Under the pieces are notes generated by a model. That model was not told the DNA's origin. It saw nothing but the letters and a program-made list of their open reading frames with translations, and made no database searches. The position numbers and the translations under genes are program-made. A DNA stretch of 64,000 bases from Bog-756 sp963835465 (GTDB taxonomy: Bacteria > Actinomycetota > Acidimicrobiia > Acidimicrobiales > RAAP-2): contig CAWIFR010000001.1 of the NCBI GenBank assembly GCA_963835465.1, positions 248,001 to 312,000 of the forward strand, given 5' to 3'. The stretch's first letter is position 1, and each line of letters starts with the position of its first letter. This document shows positions 46,467-54,296 of the stretch, piece after piece.

Positions 46467-47257
46467 CGGCGCTGGTAGTTCGGCGTGCGCTTCTCGGCAA
46501 AGGCCTTTTGGCCCTCCTTGGCGTCCTCGGTGCCGAAGATCGGCCATCCGAACTCCAGCTCCATCTTCAGGGCCTCCTCTTCAGGGACGCCTTCGGTGGC
46601 CTTGACCGAGGCCTTGATGGCCTCGACGGCCAACGGACCGTTAGCGGCGATGACCTCGGCGATCCCCAGGGCCGTCTCGAGCGCGGACCCGTCGGGTACG
46701 ACCCGGCCGATGAGCCCGATCTCCTTGGCTTCCTGGGCCGAGACCTCCCGGGCGGTGAGCAGCAGGTCCATGGCGACAGTGAAGGGGATCTGACGGCGCA
46801 GGCGGACGGTCGACCCACCCAAGGGGAACAAGCCTCGGCGGGCCTCGAACACGCCGAACTTGGCGCTCTCCCCAGCCACCCGGATGTCGGTGGCCTGCAG
46901 GATCTCGGTCCCACCGGCCACCGCCCAGCCCTCCACGGCGGCGATGAGCGGCTTCTTCAACGAGTAGTGGCGTAGCAGCGCCTTCCAGTGGAGGTCGGGG
47001 TCAGCGGCCATCCGCTCCTTCACCGAGTCGTTGCCGGGTCCCGACATCGACTTCAGGTCCATGCCCGCGCAGAACGTTCCGCCCGCCCCAGTGAGGATGG
47101 CACAGCGGATGTCGTCGTTGCCGTCTATCTCCGTCCAGGCGTCCACCATCCCGACCAGCATCGGCCCCGAGAGAGCATTCTTGGCCTCGGGTCGGTTCAT
47201 CGTCACGACGGCGGTGGATCCCACTCGCTCGTAGGTCAGGTGTTCGGTGCCGGTCAC
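46463..47257 (-). CDS. Enoyl-CoA hydratase/isomerase family protein
   Basis: 264 residues from a GTG at 47257 with GAGGAC just before it. Crotonase landmarks: NRPEAKNALSGPML, LTGAGGTFCAGMDLKSM (first oxyanion NH) and KPLIAAVEGWAVAGGTEIL (second). The usual hydratase acids are not plain here (ATDIRVAGESAKFGVFEARR has one Glu). Likely hydration or isomerisation of an enoyl-CoA in beta-oxidation. First gene of an operon with the thioesterase and GNAT, with a KstR-like box 134 nt upstream. Confidence 0.88.
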   Translation of the reverse strand: MTGTEHLTYERVGSTAVVTMNRPEAKNALSGPMLVGMVDAWTEIDGNDDIRCAILTGAGGTFCAGMDLKSMSGPGNDSVKERMAADPDLHWKALLRHYSLKKPLIAAVEGWAVAGGTEILQATDIRVAGESAKFGVFEARRGLFPLGGSTVRLRRQIPFTVAMDLLLTAREVSAQEAKEIGLIGRVVPDGSALETALGIAEVIAANGPLAVEAIKASVKATEGVPEEEALKMELEFGWPIFGTEDAKEGQKAFAEKRTPNYQRR

Positions 47258-47390
47258 GGTGTCCTCAATTCGTCGTCGGTGGTCTCGGGTTCGCGCCCCG
47301 GAGTGGCCGGCCCACCTGGCGACGGTGCACAACGCGGTGACCGACCTCCCCCGGTCCAGCGGTCCGGGGACGACCGGACCCCGGATCAAC

Positions 47391-47404
47391 TAGAACGCAT
47401 TCTA
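47391..47404. promoter_or_regulatory. KstR-like operator upstream of enoyl-CoA hydratase operon
   Basis: TAGAACGCATTCTA: 5-bp perfect arms (TAGAA/TTCTA) and one mismatch in the GTT half of the AACnnGTT core. A further ttctag at 47407-47412 extends the dyad (ctagaa ... ttctag). It lies upstream of the crotonase start and beyond the end of the repeat protein gene. Confidence 0.6.
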
Positions 47405-47474
47405 CTTTCTAGTCGCTGGCGCGACACCCGACATCCAAGCCGGCCTCCAACCACCCCGTTGGCCGGTCGACAGC

Positions 47475-49721
47475 TCAGGAGAGCGCCGGACCGTCGGCGA
47501 TGCCCACCACCGGCCGGTTGAGACGCTGGCCTCCGGTAGACCCTTCGAAGGCCGCGTCGCCAAAGGCAAAGATGCCGCCGTCGGCGGCAACCAGCCAGTA
47601 GCCAGCACCTGACGCGTCGGTGGCCATCCCCACGATGGGCTGATTGAGGCGGATGCCGCCGGTGGAGCCGTGGAAGGTGGCGTCGCCGAAGGAGAAGATG
47701 CCGCCGTCCGAGGCCACCAGCCAGTAGCCCTGACCCGACGCCGTGGCCGCCATGCCCACGATCGGTCGGTTGAGCTGTTGACCGCCGGTGGAGCCATGGA
47801 AGGCGGCGTCGCCGAAGGAGAACACACCGCCATCCGAGGCCACCAGCCAGTAGCCCTGACCCGACGTCGTGGCCGCCATGCCCACGATCGGTCGGTTGAG
47901 CTGTTGACCGCCGGTGGAGCCATGGAAGGCGGCGTCGCCGAAGGAGAACACACCGCCGTCCGAGGCCACCAACCAGTAGCCGTTACCCGATGGGGTGGTG
48001 GCCATCCCCACGATGGGCCGATTGAGGTGGATGCCGCCGGTGGAGCCGTGGAAGCCGGCGTCGCCGAAGGAGAACACACCGCCGTCCGAGGCCACCAACC
48101 AGTAGCCTCCGCGATCGGGAGTCGGGGCCATCCCCACTATGGGCTGATTGAGGTGGATGCCGCCGGTCGAGCCGAGGAACGGCGCTCCTCCCTCGGCGAA
48201 GACACCTCCGTCGGATGCGACGAGCCAGTAGCCCGGACGGGGTGGGATGGGTGTCGGTGGGCCGGGCAGGCCGGCTGGGCCCACGAAGGCGTGGATCTGG
48301 GTGGAGGATGGAGCCAGTACCAGGCCGTCGGCGGCCGACGGGGAGGGGAACGAGGAGGGGGAGGATCCGATGGAGAAGCTCTGGGTCACCGCCCCGGTGG
48401 AGGCGCTGAGGGCGTAGAGGGTTCCGCCCCCGATGGTCCACACCAGTCCTCCGGCCACGATGGGCGAGCCCTTGGCCGAAGGGGCCGCGGCCGTCCACGA
48501 GGCCGATGGAGCACTCGAGGTCACCGTGACCGCATGGACACCGTTGCCGCACGGCACGAACAGGGTGCCGTTGAGGTCGGCCGACCCGCCGTCGGAGAAG
48601 CAGAAGCCCGCCGTGGAGGCCACCGGTGCACCCACGCCCCCCAGGGAGGACTGATTGAGGACGTAGGCGGTCTGCGACTTGCCCACCTCGAACGCCAGTC
48701 CGTTGGGCAGTAGGGCCGGGGCTCCGGATCCGAGGTCGAGGTCGCTGGCGTTGTCCGAGTACCAGGAGGTCGGCGCCCAGCTGTCGAGGAGCTGCATGGT
48801 CGGGCTGAGCTTGAGCACGCTGTCGCTCTGGTCGTAGGCGTCACCTGACGAGTGGTGGGCGCTGTTGCCGGTGGCCACCCAGACGTTGCCCTCGGCGTCG
48901 ATGGAGGGAGCGGCTCCTCCCATCCACACGGCGCCCTGGCTGTCACCGGTTTGGTTGGCCACGGTGAAGACCGAAGAGGTGGAGCCGTCTTCGGGAGCGG
49001 AGACCACCTGACCGTGGTACGGGCCACAGTCCCCGGAGTTTCCTCCGAAGCCCGCGATCACCCGCCCCTGGGTCAGCCCCAGGGACACCCGCTGCAGTTG
49101 ATAGGCAGGATTGGTGCCGGCTGGGTCGATCACCTCGTCCAGCATGACCAGGCCGGTATACGTGCTCAGCCCGATCAGATGGTGGGCAGCGTTGGGGGAG
49201 CCGTTGAGCGAAGCGGCCTCGGTGGCCACTACGAAGATCTCCGAGCGGGAGGGGTCGATGACCGGCGTGCCGGTGATCCCGACCGTGGGGGTGATGTTTC
49301 CGCAGAGACCGGGTACGGATGCTTTGGTGAAGGGAGTGCCGAGATGGCTGGACCACAGCACCTGCCCGGAGTCGGCGGCCAGTGCGTAGACGGTGTCGTT
49401 TTCCGTGGCGGCGAATACCCGGCCGCCGTAGACCAATGGCTGGCCGTAGAGCTGGCCGTCGAAGGTCGGTGAGGTCCAGGCTGGAGTGGACGGCGTGAAC
49501 GAATCGCCCGAGCTGTCCACCCCGGTGCGCAGCTGATCGTGGTCGAATGTGGTCCAGTCAGAGGCGCCCACGACCGATGGACTGGCCTGGGCCGGGGTGG
49601 CCGCTCCGGCCGCCGTCGCCGCTCGAAACATCGTGGACCCGGCGGTCCCGAGCAGGGTGACCAAGACCACGAGGGCCGACACGAGCGGCGTCCGTGATCG
49701 CGAAGGAGGGCGTCGAGGCAT
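47475..49721 (-). CDS. Secreted PQQ-like propeller protein with six C-terminal 42-residue repeats
   Basis: About 748 residues from the ATG at 49721. The signal segment is RTPLVSALVVLVTLLGTAGS. The N-terminal 470 residues look like a PQQ/WD-type beta-propeller (TFDGQLYGQPLVYGGRVFAA, DTVYALAADSGQVLWSSHLG, GGTLYALSASTGAVTQSFSI). Then, after a Pro linker, come six repeats of GYWLVASDGGVFSFGDAAFH, GSTGGQQLNRPIVGMA. The repeat is the same as in the MauA-like protein at 38217. It is probably extracellular, and the role is unknown. All reading frames are intact here. An upstream in-frame GTG at 49754 is an alternative start. Confidence 0.82.
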   Translation of the reverse strand: MPRRPPSRSRTPLVSALVVLVTLLGTAGSTMFRAATAAGAATPAQASPSVVGASDWTTFDHDQLRTGVDSSGDSFTPSTPAWTSPTFDGQLYGQPLVYGGRVFAATENDTVYALAADSGQVLWSSHLGTPFTKASVPGLCGNITPTVGITGTPVIDPSRSEIFVVATEAASLNGSPNAAHHLIGLSTYTGLVMLDEVIDPAGTNPAYQLQRVSLGLTQGRVIAGFGGNSGDCGPYHGQVVSAPEDGSTSSVFTVANQTGDSQGAVWMGGAAPSIDAEGNVWVATGNSAHHSSGDAYDQSDSVLKLSPTMQLLDSWAPTSWYSDNASDLDLGSGAPALLPNGLAFEVGKSQTAYVLNQSSLGGVGAPVASTAGFCFSDGGSADLNGTLFVPCGNGVHAVTVTSSAPSASWTAAAPSAKGSPIVAGGLVWTIGGGTLYALSASTGAVTQSFSIGSSPSSFPSPSAADGLVLAPSSTQIHAFVGPAGLPGPPTPIPPRPGYWLVASDGGVFAEGGAPFLGSTGGIHLNQPIVGMAPTPDRGGYWLVASDGGVFSFGDAGFHGSTGGIHLNRPIVGMATTPSGNGYWLVASDGGVFSFGDAAFHGSTGGQQLNRPIVGMAATTSGQGYWLVASDGGVFSFGDAAFHGSTGGQQLNRPIVGMAATASGQGYWLVASDGGIFSFGDATFHGSTGGIRLNQPIVGMATDASGAGYWLVAADGGIFAFGDAAFEGSTGGQRLNRPVVGIADGPALS
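47478..48233 (-). repeat. Six 126-bp tandem repeats (42-residue units)
   Basis: Six head-to-tail units of exactly 42 codons, close in DNA sequence; units 3 and 4 are almost identical (ggtcggttgagctgttgacc recurs). Each begins with the codons for GYWLVASDGG. They share their consensus with the repeats at 38230-38850. No break in frame is seen. Confidence 0.93.
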
Positions 49722-49813
49722 ACCTCCACTATTACCCGTCGGCCAGTTGCTCACGCCACGCCCTCGAGACCCCGCCCAAATCTCGATCGTGCCGGCTCGG
49801 GCCGGCGGCTGAG

Positions 49814-50974
49814 TCAGATGCGCTCGATGATGGTCCCGGTGGCCAGGGCGCCTCCGCAGCACATGGAGATGAGGGCCAGGCTCTTGTCGCTGCGCTCCAG
49901 CTCATGGAGCGCCGTGGTGATCAGTCGGGCGCCGGTGGAACCCACCGGGTGGCCGAGCGCGATCGCTCCCCCGTTGACGTTGACCTTGTCCCAGTCGACC
50001 GCATGGACCTTGCCCCACGACATGACCACGGAGGCGAAGGCCTCGTTGACCTCGAAGATGTCGATATCGGCCATGGTCATCCCGGCCTTGCGTAGGACAT
50101 CGGCGGTGGCGGCAATGGGCCCGTCAAGGTGGTAATAGGGATCTGAGCCGACCAGGGTCTGGGCCACGATCCGAGCCCGGGGGCGAAGGCCGGCCTCGCT
50201 GGCCTTGCCCTCGGACATCCAGAGGACGGCGGCGGCGCCGTCCGAGATCTGCGAGCTGTTGCCCGCGGTGTGCATACCGTCGGGGAGCACGGGCTTCAGT
50301 CCGGCCAGGCCCTCACGCGTGGTCTCCCTCGGTCCCTGGTCCTTGGAGATGAGGGTCCGCTCGCCGGTGGGCCCGTCCGGTCCCACCACCGGAGCCTCCA
50401 GCGGGGCGATCTCGCGCTCGAACCTGCCCTCGGCCACGGCAACCGCCGCCTTCCGCTGCGACTCGAAGCCCAGCCAGTCCACGTCATCACGGGTGATCCC
50501 GTACTTCTGGGCGATGCGCTCGGCCGCACCGAACTGGTCGGGCATGTCCCACGGGAACTCCTCCGGCCTCGACCGACCCGGTCCGTTGAAGGCGTTCGCC
50601 CCGAGCCCGACGCGACTCATTGACTCCACACCGCAGGCGATACCGGTCTCGATCGCCCCCGCGCTGACCAGGTTGGCCACGAAGTGGTTGGCCTGCTGGG
50701 CTGATCCGCACTGGCAGTCCACGGTGGTCGCCGCCGTCTCGTAGGGCAGCCCCTGGCTCAACCATGCGGTCCGGGTGACATTGGACGCCTGCTCACCGGC
50801 CTGAGTGACGCATCCGCCGACGACCTGCTCCACATCGCCCGGATCGACGCCGGCGCGCTTCACCAGTTCGACCTGGGCATTCCCCAGTAGCTCCGCGGCG
50901 TGGAACCCGGACATCCACCCGTTCCGCTTGCCGATCGGGGTACGGACTGCTTCGACGATCACTGGTTGGGCCAT
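49814..50974 (-). CDS. Acetyl-CoA acyltransferase (thiolase), steroid/fatty acid type
   Basis: 386 residues from the ATG at 50974 with AAGGGGG before it. Thiolase residues are the nucleophile Cys89 in TTVDCQCGSAQQANHF, IFEVNEAFASVVMSW, His in GGAIALGHPVGSTGARL and the second Cys in SMCCGGALATGTI. It cleaves 3-oxoacyl-CoA to acetyl-CoA. The overall look is near FadA5-like actinobacterial thiolases. A perfect TAGAACTGGTTCTA palindrome overlaps its probable -10 region (TATACT), so KstR-type repression is likely. Confidence 0.92.
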   Translation of the reverse strand: MAQPVIVEAVRTPIGKRNGWMSGFHAAELLGNAQVELVKRAGVDPGDVEQVVGGCVTQAGEQASNVTRTAWLSQGLPYETAATTVDCQCGSAQQANHFVANLVSAGAIETGIACGVESMSRVGLGANAFNGPGRSRPEEFPWDMPDQFGAAERIAQKYGITRDDVDWLGFESQRKAAVAVAEGRFEREIAPLEAPVVGPDGPTGERTLISKDQGPRETTREGLAGLKPVLPDGMHTAGNSSQISDGAAAVLWMSEGKASEAGLRPRARIVAQTLVGSDPYYHLDGPIAATADVLRKAGMTMADIDIFEVNEAFASVVMSWGKVHAVDWDKVNVNGGAIALGHPVGSTGARLITTALHELERSDKSLALISMCCGGALATGTIIERI

Positions 50975-51068
50975 GGTGGATCCCCCTTGAGGACTTGGTC
51001 TCGTGGTTCGGATGGTCTGCTGTCGGCCAGCGGATCGGAGGTCCGACCGGTGCGCGGCGACTCGAGTA

Positions 51069-51082
51069 TAGAACTGGTTCTA
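51069..51082. promoter_or_regulatory. Perfect KstR-like palindrome in the thiolase promoter
   Basis: TAGAACTGGTTCTA, a perfect 6-bp dyad and an exact match to the AACnnGTT core with T and A at the outer positions. On the minus strand it runs into TATACT (51065-51070), a good -10 for the thiolase about 90 nt downstream. A repressor bound here would block RNA polymerase. Confidence 0.78.
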
Positions 51083-51092
51083 CTACTTACCA

Positions 51093-51452
51093 TCAGGGGT
51101 CCGGTGGCCGAACGACCGCTCGTGGCTGAGGATGAAGCCGATCGGGTGCATATGACGTGTGACGCCAGGTCGATGCTGCACCGTTGGCCACACCAGTGTC
51201 CGTCCGTTCGGGCGGTCGGAGCCGGCCGAATGGGCACGGCGGCAGGATCGTCAAGCCCTCACGGACGGCATGATCGACCAGGAGAGCGCCGAACCCCGGA
51301 CCCCGAAGGCCACGGGTACCTCGGGGTCGGATCAACTTCAGATGCGATCGCTCGATCCGGTAGACGAGCTCAGCCGGGCGACCCTCCTCGGTGGGTTCGA
51401 AGCGGTTCCGGTGGGGGTGGCCGATGACCGCGGGCGTTGGGAACACACTCAC
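51093..51452 (-). CDS. Small YjdJ-type GNAT acetyltransferase, frameshifted
   Basis: A small GNAT protein whose pieces read VIGHPHRNRFEPTEEGRPAE, LVYRIERSHLKLI and RGPGFGALLVDHAVREGLTI, LPPCPF, the pattern of YjdJ-like single-domain acetyltransferases. Between KLI and RGPGFG one expects a short HTEVP-like stretch; the other frame reads PEVPVAF there, so at least two compensating indels exist (about 51320 and 51290). After CPF the end is not recognisable, so the true stop is uncertain. The start is a GTG at 51452 or 51446. Confidence 0.5.
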   Translation of the reverse strand: MSVFPTPAVIGHPHRNRFEPTEEGRPAELVYRIERSHLKLIRPRGTRGLRGPGFGALLVDHAVREGLTILPPCPFGRLRPPERTDTGVANGAASTWRHTSYAPDRLHPQPRAVVRPPDP

Positions 51453-51657
51453 CCCTCACGGTCAGCGACAGGAATGTCACCCCAGGAGTGATGTCGCGGC
51501 CTGGGCCGTTCCGATGCCTGCAGCGCTCGATGCACCCGAGGCGACGGTATTGGCCGCGTCCGTCCTCAGGTGGTCGTACCATGGCCACGATGCCGGTTCC
51601 CGTCGTGCCGCTGTCGACCGTCCCGGGCCCGGCCACCTCCCGCGACGGGAACGACCG

Positions 51658-52825
51658 GTGAGCGACGTCCTCTTCGCCATCGGACTGGTCATCGTCCTGC
51701 TCACGTCGGCCAGCGTCCTGTTCACCATCGTCCTCCCCCGCGAGCCGCGGGGGTTCGAGCGGGTCTCGTCGTGGGCCAACCGGTTGGTGCAGGTCACGTT
51801 CATCGCCGTGTCCCGGCTGGCCAAGACCTACGAGGGCAAGGATGCGCTGCTGGCCCCAACGGCGCCGGTGGCCCTCATCGCCCAGCTGCTCTTCTGGGCC
51901 GGAGGCTTCATCGTCGGCTACGCCCTGATGCTCGAGGGCACCACCCACTCGTTCGTCTCGGCCCTGGCCCAGGCCACCGGGGCGGTGTTCACCGTGGGTG
52001 CCATCGACCTCAGCGGCCCGGCCAACGAGGCTGTGGACATCGCTGCCGGAGCCACCTGGGTGGTAATCGTGGCTCTCCAGATCGCCTACCTGCCCGCCTT
52101 GTACGGGGCCTTCAATCGGCGGGAGAGCCTGGTGGCAATGCTGGAGAGCCGAGCTGGCATTCCGGCCTGGGGCCCCGAGGTCCTAGCCCGCCACCAGCTG
52201 GTCGGCATCATCGACACCCTGCCCGACTTCTACGCCTCGTGGGAGGAGTGGTCGGCCGACTTGGCCGAGAGCCACACCACCTACCCAGTCATGCTCCTCT
52301 TCCGTTCCCCCCAACCGTGGTTCTCCTGGTTGGTCGGACTCATCGCCGTCCTGGACGGAGCGGCCATGCACCTGGCCGTGGCCCCGAGCAGTGCCTCATC
52401 CCAATCCCGACTCTGCCTGCGGATGGGGTTCACCGCGCTCAACCGGATGGCCAAGATGCTGGGCTGGGAGGTGGACCCCGACCCCGACCCCGAGGGTCCC
52501 ATCGACTCTCACGTTCGAAGAGTTCGCCGAGGCCGTCACCATGCTGGAGCATGTGGGCTTCCCCTTGGAACGCACGGCCGAGGAGGCGTGGCCGGACTTC
52601 CGGGGATGGCGGGTCAACTACGAGGCCGTGGCCTACCGGATGGCCGATCACCTGACCGCCCCGCCCGCCCCGTGGTCCGGGACCAGGCGGCACCTCCGCT
52701 CGGGGCCGGTCGCCCCCAACCGGCCTCCCCAGCGCTCACCGTCCTTGCTCGCCGCCCACCGACCGGAGGTCGTAGTCGCCCCGAACGCCCGGCGCCGGGG
52801 GGCGAGCGGACACGACGCAACCTGA
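51658..52825 (+). CDS. Polytopic membrane protein, unknown function, one frameshift
   Basis: GTG start at 51658. About four to five membrane segments: DVLFAIGLVIVLLTSASVLF, APVALIAQLLFWAGGFIVGY, AAGATWVVIVALQIAYLPAL and FSWLVGLIAVLDGAAM. The segment ATGAVFTVGAIDLSGP has a vague likeness to a pore loop, but there is no TxGxG filter, so I do not call it a channel. A cytoplasmic helical part (FYASWEEWSADLAESHTTYP) follows. A frameshift near 52505-52515 joins it to FEEFAEAVTMLEHVGFPLER, TAEEAWPDFRGWRVNYEAVA and a basic tail. Confidence 0.65.
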
Positions 52826-52860
52826 TCGATTGAGCGGGGACGGAGCGGAGCAGGCCCTGC

Positions 52861-53647
52861 TCATCGACTCCAGCGATCACTGACGTCGACGAACGGGGCC
52901 GTGCACGGCGAACCATCGGCCACCCACATTTCGGGCCGCCGCACCTCGGCCCGAGGCACCCGCACCAGCGCCGCCGAACGGGTGCCGTAGCCGTCGGTGT
53001 GGACGCAGGCAGCCAGCGTCGCCCCGGAGCGTGGGGATTCGGCGTCGTCCTCGAAGGTGGCGCTGGCCGCCCCGTCGGGCAGCACGTGGTCGCTCAGCAC
53101 CCCGGGCAGCGCGCTCCACAGGGAGTCGACCGGAAGAACCTTCATTCACTAGGCGACGGACCCGATCCGACTTGGCCGACGGTGCCCCCAGAGCCACATT
53201 CTCCAGCACGTGGACCCCAGGAGCCAGACCGAGGGCCGTCGGGGCCAGGTCGGTGGCCAGTTCCACATACCAGAGGGAGTGCCGATCCCCCACCAGCAGC
53301 CAGGCCGGGTTGTACTGGCCCGGTACCACCACCTCCATCAGGCGGGCGACGGCGGCACCAGCAGTGCGGTGATCGGCCAGAAGCAGGGGCAGTTCCCCAC
53401 GTGAGCGCATCGTGGGATCCCGACCCCCGGGGGCGGGTCGGTTGGTGAGGCCGGCCACTACGCCATGTTCGTTGACGGCGAGCCACGTCCCTCCGGCCAG
53501 GTCGTCCCGACCGCCGAGGATCCGTGGACCGGTCTCCCTCAAGACGCAGAGCGCGTGGGCCGGTCGGTCGAGTCGCTCGTCACGATTGGCCGCCACGATC
53601 AGCGGGTACTCGGGGTCGGTCTGCCAGGCGAAGACGAGGAGACACAC
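52861..53647 (-). CDS. NRDE (TANGO2-like) family protein, one frameshift
   Basis: MCLLVFAWQTDPEYPLIVAA followed by NRDERLDRPA is the defining N-terminus, then GGTWLAVNEHGVVAGLTNRP and RGELPLLLADH. Near 53140-53148 the frame breaks inside RRLVNE and continues with KVLPVDSLWSALPGVLSDH, PRSGATLAACVHTDGYGTRS and ending near 52861. The N-terminal Cys makes it look like an Ntn-type hydrolase, but no bacterial function is established; animal TANGO2 is linked to heme and lipid handling. Confidence 0.85.
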
Positions 53648-53699
53648 CGAGGTCAGGGTAGCGGGACCGAAGGCGGGACGGGACGGCCAGTGGCGCCGG

Positions 53700-54296
53700 T
53701 CAACAGAGGCCAGTGACCAGGAAGTCGTGCACGAATCGGGACACCGAGGCGGTGTCGTCGACGTCGATCGTGTGGCCGGGCACCGTCACGAGGGACAGCA
53801 CTATCCGCATGACCCATTCCGCAGCTCGGGCCACGTCGAGATCGGCGCGGACCTCCCCGCGCCGGCGCGCCTGTTCCAGATAGGGGTGCCAGAAGGTAGC
53901 CATTCCCGGCATCATCTCCCGCAGTCCCGAACCCATGATCTGGGCGATGGCCTCAGGCTCCTTCGCCCGCAGCTCGAGCAAGAGGGCCCCCGGCTGCTGC
54001 TCCCGGGCCAGGGCCACGGCTTCGGCCACCTGGGCCGAGAGTCCAACGACCGCCGACACCCGGGCATGGGCCTCGGCCCAGAACTGCCGATCGGTACGGG
54101 CCAGCGTGGCCAGTATCAGCGACGCCCGGTCCGGGAACTGCCGGTACAGCCACGCTCGTGACAGGCGGGCCTCCTGGGCCACCTCGATCATGGTGGTGCG
54201 CCGGAGTCCCATCCGGCGCAGGCATCGCTCGGTGGCGTCCAGCATCCGGTCCCGGGCGTCGGTCCGGGGCCCGGTCACCGTCGGTGGGGGGCTCAC
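53700..54296 (-). CDS. TetR family transcriptional regulator
   Basis: 198 residues from a GTG at 54296 that overlaps the stop of the monooxygenase gene (GTGA). The helix-turn-helix is TTMIEVAQEARLSRAWLYRQ, preceded by MLDATERCLRRMGLR. The ligand domain contains REQQPGALLLELRAKEPEAI. Being coupled to the monooxygenase gene, it probably autoregulates that operon through the palindrome at 56271-56288. Confidence 0.88.
   Translation of the reverse strand: MSPPPTVTGPRTDARDRMLDATERCLRRMGLRRTTMIEVAQEARLSRAWLYRQFPDRASLILATLARTDRQFWAEAHARVSAVVGLSAQVAEAVALAREQQPGALLLELRAKEPEAIAQIMGSGLREMMPGMATFWHPYLEQARRRGEVRADLDVARAAEWVMRIVLSLVTVPGHTIDVDDTASVSRFVHDFLVTGLC

Noticed and set aside
51658..52825. Potassium-channel call for the membrane protein
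   Set aside because: The VGAIDLSGP stretch only loosely resembles a pore filter; no TVGYG-like motif is present.
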